Source: Triticum aestivum (lineage: Eukaryota > Streptophyta > Magnoliopsida > Poales > Poaceae). From it: DNA of 64,000 nt. The translations under genes were made by a program, and so were the position numbers. Positions 10,653 to 21,102 of the stretch are shown here, piece by piece. The DNA lies in the NCBI RefSeq assembly GCF_018294505.1, contig NC_057803.1, positions 689,483,791-689,547,790 on the forward strand. The letters run 5' to 3'. Positions within the stretch are counted from its first letter, which is position 1; each line of letters starts with the position of its first letter. The notes beneath the pieces are model-generated. The model had not been told where the DNA came from. It saw nothing but the letters and a program-made list of their open reading frames with translations, and did no database searches.

Positions 10653-12226
10653 TATTAGGGCATCTACAAGTTTGGTCATGAAATCCGGACTCTCAAACGC
10701 CCGCAGACGCGTCCGGGTGCGTCCGCAGGCACTGACAGGGCAATCCTAAATCCCATCATCCACATCCATGTGTCTCATATGTGGTACCCTATACCCATAA
10801 TAAAGCATGCAACACGAATAAAATTGCGTAAATCATCAAAAGGACATTAAATAGCACATAGAAATGTATATTCCGATCACCAACAGATCTCCAAATGATC
10901 GTCAAAGTTCACATAATCCACATAAATGTCGGATAAGTTTAAACTAGATTACTAAAAAATGAAATTAAAGAGGGAGACGGCGGAGCTTCACCACTTCCGC
11001 GTCAGCCCATTGCCTTTCCGGTCGCTGGCGCTATTGTAGGCGTCCATGGCAGGAGGTGGGTGGTCGGAAGAAGAGGAGATGATGATGCAGCCCTTCAAAG
11101 GCCGGGGCACTAGGTCTTGCTTGCATTTCAGCTTGGCCACACTCGCCGCCTAGACCGTCACGCGTTCGGATTGAACAATGGCTAGCCGGAGCACCTTGGC
11201 GTTCTTCCTCCAGATCCGGCGAGCGTCTGTCTCCGAGGTTGTAAGTCACCGGCTATAGAACCAAGCGAGGAGCCGCTCCTCCTCGTCGGGCACCGCCGGC
11301 GACCCGCGCAGACGGCGAACGGATTGCTCGACCGCCTCTCTGTGCCTTCGACTCCGCGTGCACGTCCACAGCGCCGGCAGAGCGAGCACTTGAACCCACC
11401 ACTACCCTTGCGAAGCAGCGGTTGGCGGGTTAGGTGGACGAGGGAGGGGCGACGCGGATTGAGCAGCCCGCGTGGAGCTGTGCGCAGGCCAGGAGAGGCT
11501 ACCTTCGGNNNNNNNNNNNNNNNNNNNNNNNNNNNNNNNNNNNNNNNNNNNNNNNNNNNNNNNNNNNNNNNNNNNNNNNNNNNNNNNNNNNNNNNNNNNN
11601 NNNNNNNNNNNNNNNNNNNNNNNNNNNNNNNNNNNNNNNNNNNNNNNNNNNNNNNNNNNNNNNNNNNNNNNNNNNNNNNNNNNNNNNNNNNNNNNNNNNN
11701 NNNNNNNNNNNNNNNNNNNNNNNNNNNNNNNNNNNNNNNNNNNNNNNNNNNNNNNNNNNNNNNNNNNNNNNNNNNNNNNNNNNNNNNNNNNNNNNNNNNN
11801 NNNNATCGCAATTGGGAGGGCCAACTCGTCATCATCATTGATGGAGTCGGCGGAGCAGCTGGCAGAGCTCGTAGGAGATCGGGTTGGACCGATCAAATCA
11901 AAGAAGGTGAGGAGAAGAGATGGAACCCAGCGGAGCGAACTGTGTTAGGGTTTTCATATTGGGCTCTTGTGGGGACGGCTTGGAATTGGCGGTGGGTCGG
12001 GCTAACGTGGCAGATGGGCCCGGGAGTGCCCTGGTCGCCTCATATCTGCCCTACATTTGCTGCTGGATATGAAGGGCCTGGACAGCCCGGACGTTTGGGA
12101 CCGTTTTGAGCACCTAGATGGGTCGGTATTTTTAACCGGTCAGTGACTAGTCCGCCGCACGGACGGCGTTTGAGGCCGGTTTGAGACGGCTGGCTGTGTT
12201 TGCTCTGAGCCAAGTTATTTTTCCAA
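10653..12226. mobile_element. GC-rich DNA transposon remnant, possibly Harbinger-like
   Basis: The left end gggcatctacaagtttgg resembles the gagcatctccaac termini of Triticeae Harbinger-type elements. The reverse complement of the right end carries tcaaacgccgtccg and a cactgac word, matching the left end's tcaaacgcccgcagac and cactgacagg. The interior has a minus-strand coding-like stretch around 11,030-11,280 (KVLRLAIVQSERVTV) with stops, and a frame beginning MESAEQLAELVGD near 11,840 on the plus strand. No DDE transposase is seen. Family assignment is tentative. Confidence 0.4.
11509..11804. other. Assembly gap (296 N)
   Basis: Unsequenced run in the GC-rich element. Frames across it are artefacts. 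Confidence 1.
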
Positions 12227-12564
12227 GCTCACCTGGTAGAGCCTAGTAGAGGAGATGGCCATCAGCCCAGGCATGAAATGACATTTGCAGGCGAGTAGCC
12301 GCGGGAGACAAGTACAATCCCTGTGGGATGGTGAGGTGATACTTCTAGAGAATAGGCGCTTGCACGACTTTAATGAACAGAAGCCCTTAAAACGTTATAC
12401 AAGGTTGGTCCGAAAGAAAATGCAGAAAATAAATAAGTTCGATACTAGCCTCAGGAGGCCCTTGGCTCACAAGCCGAAACTAAAACAAGGGATAAATACG
12501 TGCAAAGTGCGCCAAAGACCCAAAACGGCTCAGGCAGTTGGAAGTTGGCATGCGCCTGCAGATT
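12227..12564. other. No recognisable feature
   Basis: Contains ctcaggaggcccttggctcacaag, which echoes the duplicated segment C near 9,960. No gene recognised. Confidence 0.4.
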
Positions 12565-13183
12565 TTACATCACCAGACGGCTGGTGACGCGAATTTTCAT
12601 CACCAAGTGTTGCAGTGGGTCGCCAAGAACTTGAGGAACCATCTCAACAACTGTGCTTTTCCAAGCCACGTTTATGTTAGATAGTGGCCTCGCACTCTGC
12701 ATGGTTCCATCTGAATATTTGTGCAGTTCCACTAACATGTAGCTGAATAACCTCTCAAACGACATGATGATGCAGTAGTCCGGGCCTTCCCACACCATTG
12801 CTCCCAGCTATAGGGCACTGAAGACAGGACAGGTCAGATGAAGCATCGAGGGGTGCAACAGGAGGCTGTGTTATAAGAACAGGAGACATATGTATTATTA
12901 CCTTTGTTCGTTTGGTCCGGATCGCAAGTATTCGCTCGGACTCCTTAACTCTCCAGGAGGCAAATGCAGATGCAAACGAACAAGTGTCAGGACCAAAACA
13001 TGGAAAAGAAATCAACACCACTACATAATTGGGTGCTTCCGGGTCCTTTATCCCATCCCTGATGCTACAGTAATCACCACGAGAATGATATGTACGTAGG
13101 GCATAGGAAGTTACCATGTCTGATAGCAGTTGGATCATCGGCAAAAACGGCAACAAAATGGCAAGAGCCGTTGACACCAACAA
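12565..13183 (-). pseudogene. Unidentified coding-like segment in duplicated copy B
   Basis: Two adjoining minus-strand frames (12,798-12,565 and 13,183-12,755) have ordinary protein-like composition, for example SYMLVELHKYSDGTMQSA, NINVAWKSTVVEMVPQVL and a VAPLDASSDLSC run. I do not recognise the family. An exon end with a GT donor (aaag/gtaata) is possible near 12,905. The region is homologous to copy A (412-650) and partly to copy C (9,935-10,075), where the frame is closed by stops, so this copy is probably a remnant of a small duplicated gene. It could instead be an uncatalogued transposon. Confidence 0.3.
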
Positions 13184-13358
13184 ATTTTCTTTTTTTTTTT
13201 GAGGGGGACATCAGCAACTTTTTAGTCGGTCCAAATGAGGTGTGGCCGATGTGGGCTTCCGCCCTCTGATACCTATGAAAAAAGTTTAGTGGACCGTGTG
13301 GAGGTCTCCTCGAGTGCGTACCTGATAGCATGTGTGCACACCTGTCGGAAAATATATA

Positions 13359-13802
13359 TTAGAGCATATGCACATAGACCCTCTCTATCTAGCCATTCAT
13401 TTTCTGCTTTAAGATTCGTGCAAATACGTTTCTCTTTTTTTGTTTCTCCCACATAGAACATATCTTGAAGTTCAAACCTATGCAGTGTGGCAAAGCTTTC
13501 TAAGCAGAATCTAGGATAAGTCTTTCAGATTTTTTTGTCAAATATAAATATACAAAATATGTATTGTTTGATTAAAAAAAATCATATTTTTAGTATTTAT
13601 GTCGGACAAAAAATTCTGAAAGATTTATCCTAGATTCTAGTTAGAAAGCTTTGGCACGCTGCATAGATTTGAACTTCAAGATATGTTCTATGTGGAAGAA
13701 ACAAAAAAGAGAAAATTTTATATAGAAAGTTAGTTGTGTCGCACGGATCTTAAAGCGATATTAGAGAGCTAGGATAGTAGGGCCTGGTTGCAAGTGCTCT
13801 AA
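13359..13802. mobile_element. Fold-back (MITE-like) element
   Basis: A long inverted repeat: the left arm (about 13,359-13,555) and right arm (about 13,590-13,802) pair over most of their length, with ends tagagcatatgcac / gttgcaagtgctcta. Strong pairing includes acatagaacatatcttgaa with ttcaagatatgttctatgt. The loop is AT-rich near 13,560-13,590. The target duplication is probably TA but cannot be fixed. It sits just 3' of dioxygenase exon 3. Confidence 0.7.
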
Positions 13803-13859
13803 AAATCCACGTCCCACACCTGTCGGTTCCAAACATCATACGGTATCCCTCGGTTCATT

Positions 13860-14112
13860 TTAGCATGGGTGATCCGTCGTCTCCATGAAGCCTTCACTAG
13901 ATCATCAAACCTGCGCTCTTCGCCGGGGTGTTGGAACCTTCTGTAGTAATCATTCGTACACAAATGGTGCGCCAGAAGGTGGTCTACGTCCACAGCTCGT
14001 CCATGGTGCTGAGGCTCAGCACAACGCAATACATCCCCAGGGAGCCTGTCGGCGCTCGCGGTTTCTCGGCGTCCTCGCGGCGGAGAAGCTGCGGCGCCCT
14101 TCCGCTGGTGAC
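13860..14112 (-). pseudogene. AOP-like pseudogene exon 3 (main part)
   Basis: Reading down from 14,112, the minus strand encodes a degenerate version of the C-terminal block of the dioxygenase. A VTSGRAP start corresponds to the V-T-N-G-R-V-P motif of the family, and a clear tail motif DYYRRFQHPGEERRFDD follows. The usual R-x-S motif that binds 2-oxoglutarate should lie between them but is not recognisable because of indels. The original stop is uncertain; the frame drifts after FDDLVKAS. The first four or five exon bases lie on the far side of the LINE, next to the acceptor ctgcag at 16,118-16,113. Confidence 0.65.
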
Positions 14113-16108
14113 CCTGGTTGGAAGGGCTCAGGAGCAAGGGTTTATAAAAGGTCTAGCCCCTCAGATTTATGAAGGTGGCCTTTCTGTTTTACAATATGCT
14201 GACGACACGATTTTCTGTTTTGAGGACGACTTGGAAGGAGCTAGGAATCTTAAAATCATCCTTTGTGTCTTTGAGCACTTGACTGGTCTAAAAATTAATT
14301 TTTTAAAAAGCGAGGTTTACTGCTTCGGTAAGGCGAAAGTAAGACAGGAGGAATATGCTCGGATTTTTACTTGCACGATTGGAACCTTTCCTTTTCGCTA
14401 CCTGGGTATGCCTCTACACTATAAGAAACTTAGTAATAGCGATTGGAAACCTGCTGAGGAGAAATGTGACAAGAAAGTAGCTACCTGGCAAGGGAGCTTG
14501 CTTCCTATGGGAGAGAGACTTATTCTAACTGAGACTTGCTTGAGTAGTGTTCCTAGTCACATGCTTTCCTTCTTTAGATTGCCTAAAGGTGTGGGTAAAC
14601 ACTTTGATTTTTTCCAAGCTCGTTTGGTTTGGCAAGAAAGGGAGGGAGTGCGGAAGTACCACCTGATCAACTGGAATGATGTGTGCCAACCTAGGGACCA
14701 GGGAGGACTGGGGGTTACTAATCTAAATGTTAAAAATGTTAGTCTTCTTTGTAAGTGGCTCTGGAGACTTGAAAATGAGGAGGGGGACTGGCAGGAGCTG
14801 ATTAGAGCAAAGTATCTGAAGAAGAAAACTTTGACTCAATGCGAATCAGCTCCTAACAACTCCCACTTCTGGAATGGCTTAATGGAAGTTAAGAATATTT
14901 TCTATAGCTGTTGTCAGAGAATTGTGGGGGATGGTCGTAAAACTAGATTTTGGGAAGATGCATGGATAAAGGATAAACCTCTTTGTTTGATTTTTCCTCG
15001 TCTTTATAGTCTAAGTTTTTGCAAACATGTTACTGTTGCGAAAGTATTTACCATGGAGTTTAATTGCATTAGGTTCAGAAGATGTTTACATGGTGAGACT
15101 CTTGATATGTGGAATAAGTTACTTGATATGTGTGGTCAGGTAATTTTGTCGGATAAGCCTGACAAAGTTAAATGGCTACTTACAAACTCCGGTAGCTTTT
15201 CCGTTAAATCTCTGTATCACTATCTTATAGCTAGACAAGTCGTTTTCCCTTCTAAAAAACTATGGAGGATGAAGATGCCTCTTAAAGTTAAGGCATTCTC
15301 TTGGTTAGTAATCAAAAATAGGATTCTGACCAAGGACAATCTGAATAAAAAAGGCTGAAAAGGTGCTAAGTTTTGTGAATTTTGTGACTGTGAAGAGAGT
15401 GTGAATCATTTATTTTTCTCTTGTTCCTTAGCTAAGTTCCTGTGGAATATTGTCGGATGTGCTCTAGGGAGCCAGAGAGCTCCAATGTCTTTTTTTGACC
15501 TATGCCAGAACTGGTTGTCTAGCTATACTGGCAAAGATAGAGTAGTTGTTTTATTGGGTAGTGCTGCTCTATTGTGGTCTATATGGAAAACAAGGAACAA
15601 ATCCTGTTTTCAAAGTGTTATGCCTAGAGATCCTACTGACATTATCTTTCTTGTATGTTCCCTACTTGACTCATGGAAAAATCTGCAGAAAAGAGGGGTG
15701 TAAAGCATGCTTCATCAGGTGTCTAGGCGTATCGTGAGGGTGACTCGTGATATCTTCAAAGGAGGGCATGGTTTGGCGCCGCATGTGAGAAGGATTTTGT
15801 GAAGCTAGGCGCTGGAAATGCTTGCTGGCTTCAAAGCATTTTTGTTAATTTGGTTATTGTCATTTAGTCTGCTGATACCTTTGTAACTAGCGTAGTACTA
15901 GGCCCTTCCATGGCTAGTTTTGGACAGTTCGAAGCATCCTGATGTGGTGATATATATCAGTGATGTGATGATTTAGGCTGGATTGGCTGGAGCATCCTGA
16001 TGTGGCTTCTAGATCAGTGATGTAAATGGTGGTTTGATGCCTTGTAAACAACTCCATTTTCATAATGAAAATGGGGGCCGTGTGGCCCCTTCGTTCGAAG
16101 AAAAAAAA
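14113..16108 (+). mobile_element. 5'-truncated LINE (L1-type)
   Basis: About 2 kb, ending in a short A-run (16,101-16,108) after a 3' UTR with the inverted word gggggccgtgtggcccc near 16,074. It is inserted in exon 3 of the dioxygenase pseudogene four to five bases after the splice acceptor. The target duplication is 2 bp at most, because the exon sequence continues almost seamlessly across the insert. The orientation is opposite to the host gene. The truncation removes the ORF1, endonuclease and N-terminal RT regions. Confidence 0.8.
14116..15703 (+). pseudogene. LINE ORF2 fragment: RT core, thumb and zf-RVT
   Basis: Starting inside the RT domain (RAQEQGFIKGLAPQIYEGG), the frame carries the catalytic box LQYADDTIFCF (YADD), the LTGLKINFLKSE motif and FPFRYLGMPLHYKKL. 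The thumb region follows (DKKVATWQGSLLPMGERLIL), and then a Cys-rich zf-RVT region (FCEFCDCEESVNHLFFSC) and the terminal LLWSIWKTRNKSCF motif. It is one frame throughout, broken only by a TGA at 15,356-15,358, one base change from Trp. This implies a fairly young insertion. It cannot retrotranspose alone because the 5' half is missing. Confidence 0.85.
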
Positions 16109-16195
16109 CAACCTGCAGCGTCGTAATTGGAGACAGTCAGCAACGTGAGAGAAAGGGCCGCCACGCGTATGACTCATCGACTCTTCTTCTCTTAC

Positions 16196-16502
16196 CGTGA
16201 ATATGTCGCTGGCGGACGGCCACGAAGGTGAAGGTCGCCGGATCGGGCAGTATGGCGAAACAACCACCTTTCCTGGCCTGCACCTCGAGGCTCTCCACCT
16301 TGTGTTGCATGATTATGGTGATCACGTATTCATGCTATCGTCGACAATCCCAACGTCCGACGGGGCGCCGTTGAGCAACAGCTGAACGGTGCGGGTGGGC
16401 GTGCCTAGGTGCTCCTCCTGGACACCGAGGCCCTGGAGGACCATGCTCTCCACTGTCCGCTTCACCTCGAACGCGCTCTTGGCCGCAGACACGATCATGT
16501 CG
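16196..16502 (-). pseudogene. AOP-like pseudogene exon 2
   Basis: It is bounded by an acceptor (cgtgcag, AG at 16,504-16,503) and a donor (gtaagag at 16,195). The protein order is DMIVSAAKSAFEVKRTVESM, LQGLGVQEEHLGTPT, then after a deletion and a stop IIMQHKVESLEVQA and PDPATFTFVA. In the family a stretch with the iron-binding H-x-D lies between these blocks; here it is replaced by SDVGIVDDSMNT and a stop. Intron 2 (16,195-16,113) is only 83 bp. Confidence 0.75.
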
Positions 16503-16555
16503 CTGCACGCGGACGCATACGGTCATGATGAGAAAGTAGAAACTATGGTGGATGA

Positions 16556-16713
16556 TGTAGAAGGACAAGATATGGGCTGTGCAATCTTGATGTATTGATC
16601 GGTGCACCAGGCACGTATATATAAGTATAAAGGTGGGCCACAACCTCAACTATACAAAGGAAACAGGAGGTGGGCCCTACACACAAATATACACGTACAC
16701 AATATACTCAACA
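16556..16713 (-). repeat. Outer copia 3' LTR
   Basis: Starts tgtagaagg and ends tcaaca on the plus strand. A purine-rich polypurine tract (gactgcggggagg in element sense) adjoins it at 16,714-16,726. Confidence 0.92.
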
Positions 16714-17273
16714 CCTCCCCGCAGTCGAAGCGGCGCCAATGACGCAGAGACTGGAACGGAACTCCTCAAAGGTAGAAGTCGGCAATCCCTCCGTCATCAC
16801 ATCGGCGAACTGCTGAGCGGTCGGCACATGGAGAACCCGCATGCGTCCAAGAGCCACCTGCTCGCGCACAAAGTGAATGTCCAGCTCGATGTGTTTAGTC
16901 CGACGATGATGAACGGGGTTGGCGGAGAGGTACACCGCAGAGACGTTGTCGCAGTAGACAACCGTAGCTTGGGAGACGTCATGATGTAGCTCCTGAAGTA
17001 ACTGTCGTAGCCAGGTGCACTCGGCGACAGCGTTGGCCACAGCTCGGTACTCAGCCTCCGCGCTAGAGCGCGAAACCGTGGGTTGTCGCTTGGACGACCA
17101 CGAGACGAGTGAAGGACCGAGGTAGACGCAGTAGGCAGAGGTGGACCGACGAGTATCAGGGCAGCCAACCCAGTCTGCATCGGAGTAGGCCACCATCTCC
17201 AGAGAAGTGGACGCTGTAAGTGTCAACCCGAGGGACATCGTGCCGCGGATGTAGCGAAGGATCCGCTTCACGA
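16708..17273 (-). pseudogene. Outer copia RNase H domain
   Basis: Separated from its RT by the middle element. Motifs in order: KRILRYIRGT, AYSDADWVGCPDTRRSTS, VSRSSAEAEYRAVA (catalytic Glu of RNase H), YCDNVSAVYLS, RTKHIELDIHFVRE, and a final FADVMTEGLP. It is open through its natural end, where the stop falls at the LTR edge. The frame across the CACGA junction with the RT part does not seem preserved, so an indel probably predates or accompanied the insertion. Confidence 0.85.
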
Positions 17274-17517
17274 TGTTAAATTGTGTGAAGCGTCTCAAAC
17301 TCCCATACATGGGAGCCCGCATATTTGCATTGATCATTGCTTGTGTTACAAGAAGATCCCTCGGTTGTTATAGAGATCAATCGTGAGGAGATTTACAAGG
17401 AGGAGATAAGTAGAGATAAGATACAGAGTTAAATAAACAGCACAATATCTATCTCCTAACCTCTAGCGCACTCCTCAGGTATATGCGCCAACTGCAGCCA
17501 ATGTCACATGTTTAACA
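17274..17517 (-). repeat. Middle copia 3' LTR
   Basis: 244 bp, inverted ends tgttaaa/tttaaca, adjoining a purine tract (atgggaggg in element sense). Confidence 0.93.
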
Positions 17518-17528
17518 CCCTCCCATAA

Positions 17529-20500
17529 TCATAACTTTACTAAGTTAAGATTACACTTGAACTCCTCAAATGGTCTTGTAGCCAATGCTTTTGTCAAGCC
17601 ATCTGCAACTTGATCTTTGGAATGCACAAACCGTATGTCCAATTCTTTGTTGGCGACTCTTTCCCTGACAAAGTGATAATCAATCTCAATGTGCTTAATT
17701 CGTGCATGAAAAATAGGATTAGCTGACAGATAGGTGGCACCAAGATTATCACACCAAAGACACGGAGTTTGGATATGTTTTATTCCAAGATCCTTGAGCA
17801 TAACCTTTACCCAAATGACCTCGGCTGTAGCATTTGCTAAAGCCTTGTACTCCGCCTCAGTACTGGATCTTGAAACTGTGGCCTGTTTCCGTGCACACCA
17901 AGATATCAAATTTGGTCCAAAAAATACTGCAAAGCCACCTGTTGATCGTCGATCATCCAAACATCCTGCCCAGTCAGAGTCAGAGAAGGCACTAACAAGA
18001 GTGGAGGCAGACTTATTAAAGGTTAGACCAACACTCAAGGTACCATGTATATATCTAAGTATACGTTTTGCCGCTGTCCAGTGTGATGAGGTAGGTGTAT
18101 GAAGGAACTGACATACTTTGTTGACAGCAAAGGAAATATCAGGCCTGGTGATTGTCAAGTACTGCAGAGCACCGACCAAACTCCTGTATTTAGTGCCATC
18201 TTCTTGACTCAAGGCTTCACCTTCTGCAAGAGATAATTTTTCTGTGCTAGACAATGGTGTTGGTGACGATTTACAATCCTTCAATCCAACTCTGCTCAAA
18301 AGATCAGTTGCATATTTTTCCCGAGAAAGATGAATACTGCCCTCCCTCAATTTCTTTACCTCAATACCAAGAAAGAAATGCAAATCTCCTAAATCTTTGA
18401 GGGCAAACTCTGAATTCAAGTCCTTTAACAAGGCTGTGATTGCATCATTTGAGGAACTTGTGACAATAATATCATCAACATATATAAGTACAAATATGGA
18501 CGTATTTGACTTATTATAGATGAACAACGATGTATCAGATTTAGATGGAGTGAAACCAAGTGCTTGAAGTTTTAAGTTCAAACGAGAATACCATGCCCGT
18601 GGAGCCTGCTTCAGTCCATACAAGGATTTGTCAAGTCTGCACACATGAAAGGGTTTATTTCTGTCCTCAAAAACAGGGGGTTGTTTCATATATACCTCCT
18701 CTTCCAGAACACCATGAAGAAACGCATTTTGCACATCTAGTTGCCTGAGACTCCATCCTCTAGAGACAGCAATAGATAAAACGAGACGAATAGTAGCAGC
18801 TTTGACAACAGGACTGAAGGTGTCCTCATAATCAATGCCATACCTTTGCTTGAATCCTTTGGCAACAAGTCTGGCTTTGTAGCGATCGATCGTACCATCA
18901 ACCTTTTTCTTTATCCGGAACACCCATTTGCAATCAATCAAATTTTTACCGTAATGAGCAGGGACCAAGTGCCATGTTTTATTTCTCTTAAGGGCCTGAA
19001 ACTCTTCTTCCATAGCCTGTTTCCACCTTGAACCGGTGCATGCCTCACGAAAGGTGGTTGCCTCTCCTGTGGAGCAAGCTAAACCAAATTTAACTTTATA
19101 ATTAACCGGCTGGATTACCCCTGCTCGAAGACGTGTATGAGGAGAAGCAGGCTGCTGAGTCGCTGCAGAAGACCCAGCCGCAGAAGATCCAGGCTGCTAC
19201 TCCTGAGCAGAAGATCCCGGCGATCCCGAGGGGATCCTGTCGCATGCAGGGTCGACCGGATCAGGTGTGGCCGAGGGTATAGCTGAAGACGATGGGCTCG
19301 GCGCAGAATATCCGAGTGTTCCAGACGGATCAGGTTGGGAACCCGTGTCCCCAGCCGCCGATGGACGCGGGCCCCGCCTGACAAAGACCCGCGGCTCGAT
19401 GGAGAACCGCGTGGGCGCGGCCCCGTGTGATGATTGGCCCGGCGTAGGCGCACCGGGGGGAGACGGAGCGGGACGCTGCCGCGTGTCGGGCAAAATCTGG
19501 CAGGGCGGCGGATCCGAGGACGATTGCGCCAGGTCTGGCGGGGCCGATCCCGAGGGAGATTCGGCGGCAGAGCTGCCACCACCCAGGGGACACATAAAAT
19601 ATGGCCCATGTGTGACGTTTTCTTGATGATTTGCTGCCAGATTTTTTTTCTGCTGCTGCATTGCCTTGCCCTGTAACATGATTCTCAGATGCATGGTTAG
19701 AAGGATTAGTCATATGATCACTCAAATTATCATCCCCACTATCTATACCGGATAGATGAGAAGGAAGAAGAAGAATCTCCTTGCGCAAGAGAGCACCAGC
19801 ATTAGGATGAAGGTGCGCAAAAGGAAAAACGGTCTCATCGAAAACAACATCACGAGATATATAAACTCTACCAGAGGATACATCAAGACACTTGACACCT
19901 TTGTGTTGTGCACTATAGCCCAGAAAAACACACTGCTTAGAGCGAAACATGAGTTTTCTAGTGTTATAAGGACGAAGATTGGGCCAACAGGCACAACTGA
20001 ACACACGGAGGGAATGATAATTAGGACGAGTATGAAGAAGGTGTTGCATGGGTGTCTCATTGTTGATAACATGGCTAAGCAGCATGTTGATGAGATGAAC
20101 GGCGGTGAGGAACGCCTCATCCCAAAACTTGAGAGGCATGGAGGCGCCTGCGAGAAGGGCAAGCCCAACGTCAACAATGTGACGATGCTTGCGTTCGGCA
20201 GAACCGTTTTGTTGGTGTGCATGCGGACATGAGACGTGATGAGAAATACCAAGAGTCTGAAAGAAGGCATTGAGTCTCTCATATTCGCCACCCCAGTCAG
20301 ACTGGACGGCAAGGATTTTGCTATCGAATTGTCATTCAACAAGTGCTTGAAAATTCTTAAAAACTTGGAAAACGACGAAGCGTTTTTGAAGGAGATAAAT
20401 CCAAGTGAATTTGCTGAAATCATCAATGAAACTAACATAGTAGGTGTGTCTACCAACAGAAGAGGGGTCCGGACCCCATACATCAGAAAAAATGAGTTGC

Positions 20501-21097
20501 AAAGCTTTGGTAGAAATACTAGTGGAAACAGGGTAGGGTAATTGATGAGATTTTTCTTGCTGACAAGAATCACAAATAGTTTCAGGACTACGCTCACCAA
20601 CACACGGGAGCTGATTATTTCTAAGCACTTGTTGAACAATAAAAAACGAAGGGTGTCCTAAGCGTGCATGCCACCGTTCCGACGATAGTTTGATGACACC
20701 GCACACTTGTTTATTGAAGCTTCTAAACTGTGGGATCAACGGATATAGCCCATGCACACATCTACCTCGGTAGAGAACCCTCCTCGTGACATGATCCTTA
20801 ATCAAAAAGAAATAGGGGTGAAATTCTAAGAACACATGATTGTCAAGAGCAATACGATGAACAGAAAGAAGGTTCTTAGAAGTGTCAGGAACATGCAAGA
20901 TATTTCTAAGATGGATATCACGATGAGGGGTTTTGATAATTGAATGACCAATATGATCTATATCCATACCTTCTCCATTGGCATTGTGGATCTGATCATG
21001 ACCATTGTGTTTCTCGTGCATCGTCACCTTCTCAAGTTCATGGGTGATGTGGTTTGTGCACCGGAGTCCGCATACCAATTTGTGTCAACACCATAGG
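17529..21097 (-). pseudogene. Middle copia pol (protease, integrase, RT, RNase H)
   Basis: Minus strand, in order: protease motif WYADSGA near 21,065; integrase zinc region (RWHARLGHP, ICDSCQQEK) and core (FSDVWGP, VQSDWGGEY, HQQNGSAERKHR); a Pro/Ser-rich linker near 19,600-19,200; then RT ([20 protein letters not shown]) and RNase H ([24 protein letters not shown]) open from 19,013 to the stop at 17,529. Lesions seen: a 1-base loss just after ADSGA; an in-frame TGA at 20,332-20,334, probably from CGA; a frameshift near 19,620; and a TAG at 19,197-19,199, probably from CAG. The RT-RNase H part alone is uninterrupted. The element is not autonomous. Confidence 0.85.
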
Positions 21098-21102
21098 AGT
21101 TG
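21098..21102. other. Target-site duplication AGTTG (left) of inner copia
   Basis: Identical to agttg at 29,880-29,884 on the other side of the inner element. Confidence 0.95.

Noticed and set aside
11182..12109. Long frames across 11.2-12.1 kb on both strands
   Set aside because: They cross the 296-base gap; the sequence on either side does not give a consistent protein.
13885..14172. Plus-strand frames starting at 13,885 and 13,928 as the natural start of the LINE protein
   Set aside because: Their first 180-230 bases are antisense to dioxygenase exon 3; LINE homology begins only near 14,113.
19267..19676. Plus-strand Gly/Arg-rich frames
   Set aside because: Antisense shadow of the Pro/Ser-rich linker between integrase and RT of the middle copia.
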